Below are positions 1 to 7,992 of a stretch of DNA of 64,000 nt, piece by piece. The stretch is from the NCBI RefSeq assembly GCF_018860425.1, contig NZ_JAHKPI010000014.1:744329-808328 (forward strand), written 5' to 3'. A program made the position numbers and the translations under genes. Within the stretch, counting starts at the first letter, position 1, and each line of letters starts with the position of its first letter. Origin of the DNA: Marinobacter sp. F3R08 (GTDB lineage Bacteria; Pseudomonadota; Gammaproteobacteria; Pseudomonadales; Oleiphilaceae). The notes below the pieces were generated by a model. The model was not told the DNA's origin. It worked only from the letters and a program-made list of their open reading frames with translations, and did not search any database.

Positions 1-2
1 TG

Positions 3-1340
3 ATCTCAAGTCTCTATGGGCCCACCCGGGCCTGCAGTGAAGATCCCGGAACCGTGGTGTACGAGCAGCGACTTGAAACCATGGACGCCCAGGCCCTGCA
101 GAATGAAGCCACCGGGTTTGCGCGCTCCATGCACGATACCGGCCTGGTTTCGCCCTACCACGCGTCTTTTATACGCTTCATCCTGGCCGATCAGGATACG
201 CTGCTTAGTGAGGCGCTGGGTTTGTCCAGTACCGGACGGGATTGTCTTCTGTGTTATCGGGAACTGGTTCGTACGTTGATCGAAGAAGGAATCTATCCGG
301 AAACGGCCCAGGGAATCTATGGCCTGGCGTTGCTGCTTGAGCGCGGCATTCTGTATCAACCGCCCGTGGCGCCTGCACTCTGGCGCCAGGCACGGTTGTC
401 GCTTTGCAGTCAGGCCCGGGAACGGCTGGAGCTGGCCTATGGCTATCAGCCACAACCGGGTGCCTGGTTGATTCAGGGTGTTCTGACGATGTTGGGGCAA
501 CCATTGGGTGTTGGCCAGGGGAATAATCCGACCTGTCAGGCCGCCCGCGCCCTGTCCATGTGGGCCTACAATGATCCGGACTACCTGTTACAGATGGTGG
601 CCTGGGCGGCCAGGGACAACGAAATCGTGATGCACTTCGAGGGGCAGCCGGTGTCATCCGCAAAAAGTGTCGGCGGCGTTGCTTCCGAGGTGGCTTTTGA
701 TCTTGACCCTGTGTCTCTGGTGGTGGTGCCGCACCTGGACCGAATCTATGCGGAGATGGGGCGACAGTGTGCAGAGCGTGGGGGGGATCCCCATCAATGG
801 GTCAACCCGGAGTTTCACGGCTGGTCCGCAGGGCGCGGGTTTGCCATCAACGTGGATGTGGCTACCGGAAATCTTAATGACCTTGAAGGTTTTGTCCGGT
901 ATTTCTATGCCAGCTATCACCCCTATTACAATGGCAATCAGCCTCTGATTCACCCGCAACCGGCGGGCATTGCGGTTACGGACAGTGCCGCGCGATTCAT
1001 TGGCTGGCACGCCATTACCATTCTTCGGGTGGCGCTCGACCCGGACGGCGAAATGCGGGTGTATTTCTTCAACCCGAATAACGACAGTGGCCAGAACTGG
1101 GGTGACGGCGTCAAGGTGAGTACGTCTGGCTATGGCGAGCGTTTCGGAGAGTCGTCGCTGCTGTTCGAACAGTTCACATCTCGGCTATACATCTTTCACT
1201 ATGATCCTCTGGAGCGGGGAGAGCCCGCGGAAGTGAACGAGGATGCCCTTCTGAGCGTAACAGAAGGTGTGTATCGCAGCTGGGGGCGGGATCGCCTGCC
1301 GGCGGACACGTTCCAGGCAGAGCCACCCAGGACTGAATGA
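3..1340 (+). CDS. Unrecognised protein, possible papain-like fold (5' partial)
   Basis: The reading frame is open to the left window edge, so the true start may lie outside; internal candidates are GTG at 54 and ATG at 81, neither with a clear ribosome-binding site. I do not recognise the family. Numbered from the GTG, the C-terminal two thirds contain Cys161 in GNNPTCQAAR, His319 in GWHAIT and Asn340 in FFNPNND, an order (Cys, His, Asn) seen in papain-like cysteine peptidases and transglutaminases. No signal peptide or membrane segment is visible in the part present. It ends 57 bases before the acetolactate synthase start, so the two may be co-transcribed. Function is unassigned and the catalytic triad is only a hypothesis. 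Confidence 0.75.
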   Translation: MSSLYGPTRACSEDPGTVVYEQRLETMDAQALQNEATGFARSMHDTGLVSPYHASFIRFILADQDTLLSEALGLSSTGRDCLLCYRELVRTLIEEGIYPETAQGIYGLALLLERGILYQPPVAPALWRQARLSLCSQARERLELAYGYQPQPGAWLIQGVLTMLGQPLGVGQGNNPTCQAARALSMWAYNDPDYLLQMVAWAARDNEIVMHFEGQPVSSAKSVGGVASEVAFDLDPVSLVVVPHLDRIYAEMGRQCAERGGDPHQWVNPEFHGWSAGRGFAINVDVATGNLNDLEGFVRYFYASYHPYYNGNQPLIHPQPAGIAVTDSAARFIGWHAITILRVALDPDGEMRVYFFNPNNDSGQNWGDGVKVSTSGYGERFGESSLLFEQFTSRLYIFHYDPLERGEPAEVNEDALLSVTEGVYRSWGRDRLPADTFQAEPPRTE

Positions 1341-1397
1341 GCCCTGTTGATCCGGGAATCTGCTCGCACCTGCCATTCACAGGTCAAGAGGAAAGCC

Positions 1398-3068
1398 ATG
1401 GTCCACAAATCTGTCGCTGCCCGTAATGGCGCCGAGCTGTTTATCCGCGCGCTGGAGAACGAAGGCGTTAAGTATATTTTCGCGGTGCCCGGGGAGGAAA
1501 ATCTGGCCTTCCTCGAAGCCCTGAGGACCTCCAGCATCAAATTGGTGCTTAACCGCCACGAGCAGGCCGCCGGCTTTATGGCCGCAACTTATGGTCGGCT
1601 CACCGGTCGGGTTGGTGTCTGCCTTTCCACACTCGGGCCCGGTGCCACCAACTTCGTCACTGCGGCCGCCTATGCCCAGTTGGGTGGTATGCCCATGATG
1701 ATGATTTCTGGTCAGAAACCCATCAAATCTTCCAAGCAGGGATTATTCCAGATTCTGGATGTGGTGGATCTGATGCGTCCGCTCACCAAGTACACGCGGC
1801 AAATCAGCAACGCCAACACCATACCTGCGAAGGTGCGGGAAGCCTTCCGCCTGGCGTCCGAAGAGCGCCCGGGGGCGGTTCATCTGGAGCTGCCGGAAGA
1901 TATCGCCGATGAGGCCCCGGAAGCCGACACCCATATCTTCCGGCCCAGTGACGCCCGCCGGCCCACGGCCAGTCCGAAAAGTCTGGAGATGGCCTGTGAC
2001 ATGCTGCGTGAGGCACGTCATCCATTGATCATGATTGGTGCCGGTGCCAACCGGAAGAGGGTATCTCAGGCGCTGCTGCACCTGGTTAATGCCACCGGCA
2101 TACCGTTCTTTACCACTCAGATGGGCAAGGGCGTGGTGGATGAACGACATCCCCGCTATCTTGGCAACGCTGCGTTGTCGGCCGGGGATTTTGTGCATTG
2201 CGCAATAGATCGGGCCGATCTGGTCATCAACGTTGGCCATGATGTTGTGGAAAAACCACCCTTCTTCATGACTCCCGGCGGCAAGAAGGTCATTCATGTG
2301 AATTTCAGTGCGGCCGACGTGGACCCGGTGTACTTTCCCCAGCATGAGGTAGTGGGAGATATCGCCAACAGCGTGGATTACATGGCCGAACATTGCGGGC
2401 ATTGCGCCAGGCATGATTTCACCCGACTGATGGAAGTGAAAGGCGCCATCGATGCTCACGTGCAGGCGCGGGCCGAAGACGATCGCTTTCCGGTCATTCC
2501 CCAGCGTATCGTGCATGACGTGCGGCAGGTGATGCCGGAAGATGGCATCATCACGCTGGATAACGGCATGTACAAGCTCTGGTTTGCCCGCAACTATCCG
2601 GCTTATGACAACAACACCGTGCTCCTCGACAATGCCCTGGCCTCAATGGGCGCGGGCCTGCCCAGCGGGATGATGGCCTCGATGCTGTATCCGGATCTCA
2701 AGGTTATGGCGGTGTGTGGTGATGGCGGTTTCATGATGAACAGCCAGGAACTGGAAACCGCGGTGCGTCTGAGCCTCAACCTGGTGGTTCTGATTATCAA
2801 CGACAGTGCCTACGGCATGATCAAGTGGAAGCAGGGGCAGGAGGGGTATACGGAGTTTGGACTGGATTATCGCAACCCGGATTTTGTGACCTACGCCCAG
2901 TCGTACGGCGCGAAGGGCAGCCGGGTGACCCGAACGGAAGACCTGCGGCCGACCCTGGAGAAGGCACTGGCCGAAGGGGGTGTTCATCTTGTCGAGGTGC
3001 CCGTGGACTATAGTGAAAACCGGCGGGTATTTGATGAGGAGCTGGCGGAACTGACCGGCAGACTATAA
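1398..3068 (+). CDS. Acetolactate synthase large subunit-like, ThDP-dependent enzyme
   Basis: A 556-residue thiamine-diphosphate enzyme of the acetohydroxyacid synthase family, which condenses two pyruvates to acetolactate. The N-terminal ThDP domain shows NRHEQAAGFMAATYGRLTG with the catalytic Glu, and the C-terminal domain shows the GDGGFMMNSQELETA cofactor motif ending in NDSAYGMIKW. That stretch resembles the catabolic AlsS type more than anabolic IlvB. I chose ATG 1398 because AAGAGGA sits about seven bases upstream; a longer frame from 1347 has no such site. No regulatory small subunit (ilvH/ilvN) and no acetolactate decarboxylase lie next to it, so the physiological role (catabolic, or another 2-keto acid) is open. 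Family assignment is firm; the exact substrate is not. Confidence 0.87.
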   Translation: MVHKSVAARNGAELFIRALENEGVKYIFAVPGEENLAFLEALRTSSIKLVLNRHEQAAGFMAATYGRLTGRVGVCLSTLGPGATNFVTAAAYAQLGGMPMMMISGQKPIKSSKQGLFQILDVVDLMRPLTKYTRQISNANTIPAKVREAFRLASEERPGAVHLELPEDIADEAPEADTHIFRPSDARRPTASPKSLEMACDMLREARHPLIMIGAGANRKRVSQALLHLVNATGIPFFTTQMGKGVVDERHPRYLGNAALSAGDFVHCAIDRADLVINVGHDVVEKPPFFMTPGGKKVIHVNFSAADVDPVYFPQHEVVGDIANSVDYMAEHCGHCARHDFTRLMEVKGAIDAHVQARAEDDRFPVIPQRIVHDVRQVMPEDGIITLDNGMYKLWFARNYPAYDNNTVLLDNALASMGAGLPSGMMASMLYPDLKVMAVCGDGGFMMNSQELETAVRLSLNLVVLIINDSAYGMIKWKQGQEGYTEFGLDYRNPDFVTYAQSYGAKGSRVTRTEDLRPTLEKALAEGGVHLVEVPVDYSENRRVFDEELAELTGRL

Positions 3069-3114
3069 GCGGTGTATCATGCTTGGCAGATGTTGATCCC
3101 GAGGTAGCACCGCA

Positions 3115-3978
3115 ATGATCCGTTTCGTTACTCGTGGCCTGATTGCCGCCCTTACTCTGACCGTGCTTATCGGTTGCAGTCATCCTGAGACGCCACAGGA
3201 GGTGGCGGCTGCGTTCTGGCAGGCCATGGCCGAGAACGATGCCGGCGATGTGATGGAGTACTCTACCCTGGCGGATTCCACTGCCTTCGACGCTTACCAG
3301 CGGAGCTGGACTGAGGCCGTGCCTTCGTTTGGCCGGGTTGTTATCGAAGACCGTGAGGCCAGCATCGTCACGCGCTTGCCGGCCGAAGCCGGTAACGAAG
3401 GCGAGCGGATGGAGTTGGTAACCTACCTTGTTCGTTCTCAGGATCAATGGCTGGTGGAATACGACCGCACCGGAGAGGCCATTCTCAATCCTTCCCCGCT
3501 CAGCAGCATCATGGGCGAACTCAACCGCCTTGGTGAAAAGCTCAGCGCCCGTTTTTCCTCATCGTCTGACGAGTTTGAACAGCAGATGGAACAACTGGCA
3601 CGGGATCTTGAAGCCTATTCTGAAGAGATGGGGCGTCAGGCCGATAGCGCGATGGAGGCGTTCGGTGAAAAGCTGCAGGAGGCCATGCGGGAACTTGAGC
3701 GGTCAGTGGAAGAGGCCCTGGACGACAACGAATCGACGCCGGAGGAAGATCGGGTGATTCTGGAACAGGCGGCTCGCGATCTCGAGCGCCAGGCTGATAG
3801 TCTCAGCGACCCGACCATGGAAGCACTCGCCAGCGCCAGTCGCACCGTGGCGCAAACCGGTGAGCGCTTCACCCGTTTGAGCGAAGACACAATGAATCGC
3901 TATCGGGAAGAATGGGAGCAGAAACTGGCAGGGATGCGAGCCGATGCGGATGAATTTATTGAGCAACTGAAGCCTTAG
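3115..3978 (+). CDS. Predicted lipoprotein with coiled-coil C-terminal half
   Basis: A 287-residue secreted protein. The first 21 residues form a signal peptide ending in a lipobox (LIGC), so Cys21 would be lipidated. Residues about 25-120 look like a small alpha-plus-beta domain of the NTF2/DUF4878 style (a PQEVAAAFWQAMAENDAG opening). Residues about 130-287 are highly charged, helical and rich in Glu, Gln and Ala, suggesting a long coiled coil. It starts 46 bases after the acetolactate synthase, with AGGTAGC before the ATG. Its stop overlaps the converging stop of the CheV-like gene by three bases. No enzymatic motif is visible; a role in the envelope is inferred from the lipobox alone. Confidence 0.78.
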   Translation: MIRFVTRGLIAALTLTVLIGCSHPETPQEVAAAFWQAMAENDAGDVMEYSTLADSTAFDAYQRSWTEAVPSFGRVVIEDREASIVTRLPAEAGNEGERMELVTYLVRSQDQWLVEYDRTGEAILNPSPLSSIMGELNRLGEKLSARFSSSSDEFEQQMEQLARDLEAYSEEMGRQADSAMEAFGEKLQEAMRELERSVEEALDDNESTPEEDRVILEQAARDLERQADSLSDPTMEALASASRTVAQTGERFTRLSEDTMNRYREEWEQKLAGMRADADEFIEQLKP

Positions 3979-4862
3979 CCGGCCTGCTCCGCCCCCCGCA
4001 GCATTGCCTGAAGCAACTCCTCGGCGTCGAACTTGGTCAGAGCCTCGTTAGCACCGACCTGATTGGCGTAGCTCAGACTCATTTCACTGTTCAGTGACGT
4101 GTGCAGAATAATGTAAGGCTGCTTCAGTGCCGGATTGTCCCGAACGTTGAACGCAAGCTCATAGCCATCCAGACCCGGCATTTCTATATCACTGACCAGA
4201 ATGTCAGTAGGTCGGCCCTGTTCATTATCCCGTAACAGGATCTGCAGGGCATCGTCGCCGTTGGAGGTGACCTGGTAGGAGATGTCCTTGCTGTCCAGCA
4301 CATCCGAGAGCTGCTTACGGGCGACCTGGGAATCGTCCACCATCAGGATGTTCAGGGACTTCAGGGTCTCGCTTTGCACGTCGGTGAGAACCACCTCCTG
4401 GGTGTCCAGAGATTCCGGATACACCTTCGCCAGCAACAACTCTACGTCCAGCAACTGGATGATATCGCCCTCTACGTCCAGAAGCCCTGTGATAAACGCC
4501 TTGCTACCCAGCGCTTTGGGTGGCGGCATTACGGATTTCCAGTTGGTTTCGATAATCTGCTGAACGCTGCGCACCAGAAAACCGATCTCCTGGCGCTGGA
4601 TGTCGGTGACAATAATCGAGGCTTTTTCCTGTTCTTCCGGAGTCAGAGGGGGATAGCCGACCGCCGCAGCCATATCAATAACCGGAACGGCAGAGCCCCG
4701 GAATGTGGAGGTGCCTATGACGGCATGATGGCTGTGAGGCAACTTGGTCAGCCGCATGAACGGAAGGATTTCCCGGATTTTCAGGGTCCCGATGCCGAAC
4801 AGGCGTTCTCCGGAAAGCCGGAAAAGCAGAAGTTTCTGGGTCTGCTTTGCTTTGTTGGACAT
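3975..4862 (-). CDS. CheV-like chemotaxis coupling protein (CheW domain plus response receiver)
   Basis: A 295-residue two-domain protein. Residues about 10-150 form a CheW-like coupling domain (LLFRLSGERLFGIGTLKIRE at its start), and residues about 170-290 a receiver domain with NILMVDDSQVARKQL at its N-terminus and the phosphoacceptor Asp in ILVSDIEMPGLDGY. CheV proteins couple chemoreceptors to CheA and use the receiver for adaptation. The start at 4862 (MSNKAKQTQK) has AGGAC eight bases upstream and is preferred over a longer frame from 4898. No che, receptor or flagellar gene is nearby, so it is an orphan here. The call is firm by architecture; which signalling array it serves cannot be told. 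Confidence 0.88.
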   Translation of the reverse strand: MSNKAKQTQKLLLFRLSGERLFGIGTLKIREILPFMRLTKLPHSHHAVIGTSTFRGSAVPVIDMAAAVGYPPLTPEEQEKASIIVTDIQRQEIGFLVRSVQQIIETNWKSVMPPPKALGSKAFITGLLDVEGDIIQLLDVELLLAKVYPESLDTQEVVLTDVQSETLKSLNILMVDDSQVARKQLSDVLDSKDISYQVTSNGDDALQILLRDNEQGRPTDILVSDIEMPGLDGYELAFNVRDNPALKQPYIILHTSLNSEMSLSYANQVGANEALTKFDAEELLQAMLRGAEQAG

Positions 4863-5040
4863 AACATCGGGTCCTTTCAGGCAAAAAGCCCCTGCCACCG
4901 GAGCTTGATGAAGACGTTGATTCAGTGAGAGGTTTGCCCGCAGCTGTTCAAGCTGGCAAACCAGAGGTTATTTAAATAGTAGCAGCTTTGCGGTGAATTC
5001 TGACCCAGAAGGATTGTTTCAAATGGTGACAGAAGGCTGA

Positions 5041-5071
5041 CGCGCCGGCTTGTCAGGACAAGCGGCGCGCT
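5041..5071 (-). terminator. Strong hairpin downstream of the dehydrogenase
   Basis: A GC-rich inverted repeat (CGCGCCGGCTTGTC against GACAAGCGGCGCG, one bulge) lies 11 bases past the stop of the minus-strand short-chain dehydrogenase. There is no clear U-tract on the minus strand, so it may only stabilise the 3' end rather than terminate alone. Confidence 0.4.
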
Positions 5072-5081
5072 CAGACATCTC

Positions 5082-5738
5082 TCAGAACGGCAGATCCTCA
5101 CCATTCCAGGCTTTGAAACACCCGGTTTCCGCCAGGGTCAGATCATCAATCTGCCGGCGCAGACCATCGACGGACTGTGCAACAGAGACCTCGGCCTGGC
5201 TGCCGCCCATATCCGTGGCCACCCAGCCCGGATGGTAAATGCCCACTGCGATGCCATGCTCGCGAAGATCCATGGCGAGATTGCGCCCAAGATTGAGTGC
5301 GGCAGCTTTGGAGGCGCGATAGATGTAACGTCCGCCACTGGCTGAGGCCTGCGATCCGAGCTTGCTGGAAATGATCGCAATTTTCGGGGCGTTCCCATTC
5401 GCCAGCGCCAGTCTCAGATTGGGCAGTAACGCCTGCACGGTTAAGAATACGCCGGTCACATTGACCTGAAAGTGCTTCTCCCAGAGCTCTGCAGGGTAGC
5501 CATTGTCCAGCTGTTCATGACGGTCCAGCAGGATGCCGGCATTGCATACCAGTGTTGACACCGGCCGGCCATCAAGGCGTTTACCAAGGGCCAGAATGCT
5601 GTCTGGCTCGGCCACATCCAGCGATTCCATGCCGGGCTCGCTTCGGGCTGTAGCAATGACATCAGCGCCGGCTTGTCGCCATCCATCGGCAAGGCCCTTT
5701 CCAATGCCACGGTTGGCTCCTGTAATCAGAATGGTCAT
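5082..5738 (-). CDS. Short-chain dehydrogenase/reductase (SDR) family oxidoreductase
   Basis: A 218-residue classical-type SDR. The N-terminal Rossmann nucleotide-binding motif is TGANRGIGKG, the structural NAG motif appears as LVCNAGILL, the catalytic Ser is in AIISSKLGS, and the active-site Tyr and Lys are in YRASK. The family uses NAD(H) or NADP(H) on alcohols and ketones; the substrate cannot be read from sequence. At 218 residues it is shorter than the usual 250, resembling the cytosolic CsgA/sniffer-like group. AAGGGGA about seven bases before the ATG supports the start. It is followed on the same strand by nothing closer than the CheV gene and preceded, 68 bases upstream, by the ExoD-family gene. 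Confidence 0.9.
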   Translation of the reverse strand: MTILITGANRGIGKGLADGWRQAGADVIATARSEPGMESLDVAEPDSILALGKRLDGRPVSTLVCNAGILLDRHEQLDNGYPAELWEKHFQVNVTGVFLTVQALLPNLRLALANGNAPKIAIISSKLGSQASASGGRYIYRASKAAALNLGRNLAMDLREHGIAVGIYHPGWVATDMGGSQAEVSVAQSVDGLRRQIDDLTLAETGCFKAWNGEDLPF

Positions 5739-5806
5739 GGTTATCCCCTTGCTGTTGGAGTCCGCACACTAGCACATATACGTCGCAACTATGGGCCAGG
5801 TATTAA

Positions 5807-6403
5807 TTACCAGGGAAGGTTGTTGAGGATGAACCACCCAGTACCACCGGTGACGGTGATGGCGAACAGGGCCAGCAGTCCATCCCGCGCCACGATGGAC
5901 AGACCAAACGCCATCAGGGCAAGGCCAGCCCCATTGGCACTGAAGGGAATTACCTCCATCAGCGGCATCGCAGCGGCTACTGTCATGCAGATGATCGCCA
6001 CTAGAAATTGCCCCGGGCCTCTAACCAGCCAGCTCAGCCGCGGTTTGGTCCAGTGATCAAGGAACCGGGTTGGCTTCTCCATCCAGTCGAGTCCTTTGAC
6101 CAGCGTCTCTCTTTCGACGTGTCGCTGCGCGAGTTTCGAGGGAATCCAGATGGAATGTCGCTGGAACAGAAGTTGTCCGAGGGTAAGCAGCACCATCAGC
6201 CCCAGCAGTGTAGGCACTCCGGGGATGTCTCCGATGAGTGGCGCCAGGGTGATCAAACCGGCAATGAGAACCACTGGTCCGAATGAGCGCTCGCCGACGG
6301 TACTCAGTACGTCGGCCATCGATACATGAGACTGTCCTTCGGTGCCGGAACGAAGTCGGTTAAGGAGTTCCTTGAGGCTGGCTGGGTCGTCTGGCTGGTT
6401 CAT
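5807..6403 (-). CDS. ExoD-family (exopolysaccharide synthesis) membrane protein
   Basis: A 198-residue integral membrane protein matching the ExoD family in length and pattern: a cytoplasmic N-terminus (about 35 residues), then SFGPVVLIAGLITLAPLIGD and GVPTLLGLMVLLTLGQ hydrophobic segments, an amphipathic cytosolic stretch around residues 85-125 (WIPSKLAQRHVERETL), and two or three further membrane segments to the C-terminus. The family was named from Rhizobium exopolysaccharide mutants, but its biochemical function is not established. No polysaccharide genes lie nearby. It reads away from the solute-binding protein gene, so the AT-rich gap 6404-6647 should hold divergent promoters. Confidence 0.85.
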   Translation of the reverse strand: MNQPDDPASLKELLNRLRSGTEGQSHVSMADVLSTVGERSFGPVVLIAGLITLAPLIGDIPGVPTLLGLMVLLTLGQLLFQRHSIWIPSKLAQRHVERETLVKGLDWMEKPTRFLDHWTKPRLSWLVRGPGQFLVAIICMTVAAAMPLMEVIPFSANGAGLALMAFGLSIVARDGLLALFAITVTGGTGWFILNNLPW

Positions 6404-6647
6404 GGTGCTGGCGAGGGGCTCCGATCATTATTCTGTTGTGACATTACCTTGATTTGCCGCCAAGTGCATGAAATCCGGATGACGAAGGTATTACCCGTGC
6501 ATTGTTTTTTAAACCGTTAGGAAAGTGAACCATATCGGTTTATATTAATTTGCATTCACTCATTTAACGGCTTCAGCGATGTATTCAGGCGAGTGTAGTG
6601 CGTTGCGATCCCCGGTCTTTCTGTCTCCACATTTTTTGTGGTTACGG

Positions 6648-7469
6648 ATGCGCAAGCCCGCTTTGTTAATCGTTTTGCTTTTCTGTTTTGCCACGCCAGC
6701 CTTTGCTGCCTGCACTATTACCTTGCGCTGGGATGACGAACCGCCTTATTTCATGGTTCGGCAAGACAAAGTGGTGGGCATTGATGCCGCTCTGGTTCGG
6801 GAGGCTATGCGGCGTCTGGGGTGTGAACTTACGCTGGAGAAGCTGCCGTGGGCGAGGGCCCTTATTGAGTTGCGTGAGGGGAGGGTGGATATGCTCTCCG
6901 GTGCCTACCGAACGCCCGAGAGAGAAGACTATGCGCATTACTCTACTGTGGTTGGATTGGTCTCTCCCAACCTTTTGTTTATTCGGCGGTCTGGCGAGGA
7001 AGGGTTCAATTTCAGCGGGCTGAAGGAGCTCCTGGAATCGGATTTCAGGCTCGGCGCACAGATAGACGTCTCATACAGCGATGAATACTCGACGCTTGTT
7101 CAGAATCCGGATTACGAAAAAAACATTCAGTATCTGTCTCGTCGCGAGTCGCTCTGGCGTATGTTGGCCCGCGATCGTATTGATGGTCTGATCGCCAGCA
7201 AATTAACCGGTCTTTACGAAATCCGGGAGCTGGGGCTGGACGACCGGATTGCGCCCAGCTCGCTCGTCATTTCTGACAAACCCGCTTATTTTATGTTTTC
7301 GAAGGAATCGGTCGATGTGGAGTTTGTCTCAGATTTCGACCTTGTGCTGCAGTCGATGCTGGATGACGGCACCTATGAAACCATCGTAAACCAGCATGTG
7401 TGTGCTCTCAGCCAGTCTGAGCAGGCTGCCGGGAACGCCCTGAGTCCCTGTCCGCTGACGGTTCGCTAA
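6648..7469 (+). CDS. Orphan extracellular solute-binding protein, family 3
   Basis: A 273-residue periplasmic protein. MRKPALLIVLLFCFATPAFA is a signal peptide cut before ACTITLRW. The mature part follows the SBP_bac_3 pattern: DDEPPYFMV near the start, VVGIDAALVREAMRRLGCEL, LREGRVDMLSGAYRTPER, and a C-terminal QSMLDDGTYETIVNQ. Such proteins bind amino acids or small ligands, either for an ABC transporter or as sensors. No permease or ATPase gene is adjacent, so its partner is unknown. I chose ATG 6648 because it places the signal peptide at the N-terminus; a frame open from 6579 would add a 23-residue leader. It ends at a shared terminator with ssrA. Confidence 0.83.
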   Translation: MRKPALLIVLLFCFATPAFAACTITLRWDDEPPYFMVRQDKVVGIDAALVREAMRRLGCELTLEKLPWARALIELREGRVDMLSGAYRTPEREDYAHYSTVVGLVSPNLLFIRRSGEEGFNFSGLKELLESDFRLGAQIDVSYSDEYSTLVQNPDYEKNIQYLSRRESLWRMLARDRIDGLIASKLTGLYEIRELGLDDRIAPSSLVISDKPAYFMFSKESVDVEFVSDFDLVLQSMLDDGTYETIVNQHVCALSQSEQAAGNALSPCPLTVR

Positions 7470-7497
7470 TGTGCGGTGGTTTTTGCGGAGGTAGAAC

Positions 7498-7529
7498 GAG
7501 AAAAGCCCCTGAAATCAGGGGCTTTTCTC
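7498..7529. terminator. Bidirectional terminator between solute-binding gene and ssrA
   Basis: A perfect 15-base inverted repeat (GAGAAAAGCCCCTGA and its complement, two bases apart) lies between two converging transcripts. U-rich stretches are within the arms on both strands. It lies nine bases past the tmRNA 3' end. Confidence 0.85.
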
Positions 7530-7537
7530 TGGGTAGT

Positions 7538-7903
7538 TGGTGGAGACGGCGGGAATTGAACCCGCGTCCGCCAGTACTCAGCCTTGAGGATCTACATGCT
7601 TAGCGTCCTTCTATTTATTTAATCTCAAGCGACCCGAAGGTCAGGGTGCAAGAGACGATCTCTTTAAATCTTAGCCGTTAATCAGTGAGCTCTGAGTAAC
7701 GGAGCATCCCGTAAGCGATGACGTCCTGAGATGTTGCTTCCGGGCTACGGGCGACCCGGTCAGGACGACTAGCAGCTTACGCTGCTAGTGCGTAGTTTTC
7801 GTCGTTTGCGACTATTGCGTTGCAGCTTTGGATTAACGAGATTCGCTGCCATCTCGACATGCACTCAAGGGTTCGCCACCAGCGTCGAAGCCATGTCGTC
7901 CCC
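7538..7903 (-). ncRNA. ssrA: tmRNA (transfer-messenger RNA)
   Basis: About 366 nt on the minus strand. The 5' end GGGGACGACATGGCTTCGACG and the 3' end with its T-arm (GGTTCAATTCCCGCC) and encoded CCA at 7538 form the tRNA-like domain. The tag reading frame is at 7809-7777 and encodes ANDENYALAA followed by TAA, the same tag as in E. coli. tmRNA, with SmpB, rescues ribosomes stalled on broken mRNAs and marks the product for proteolysis. A promoter fits immediately upstream and a strong hairpin follows. The smpB gene is 1.6 kb upstream on the same strand, separated by an acyltransferase gene. Ends are set by homology to known tmRNAs and could be off by a base. Confidence 0.96.
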
Positions 7904-7911
7904 TTACCTTC

Positions 7912-7941
7912 AGTATATGTGCCCGATTTGCCGGACTTCAA
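7912..7941 (-). promoter_or_regulatory. Sigma-70 promoter for ssrA
   Basis: On the minus strand TTGAAG (7941-7936) and TATACT (7917-7912) are 18 bases apart, with the -10 ending eight bases before the tmRNA 5' end. This spacing fits a housekeeping promoter driving ssrA alone. Confidence 0.7.
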
Positions 7942-7992
7942 GGTTTGTTTTTGAAGATTCGGGCTTTCAGGGCTGTAGATGTACCTACAGTT

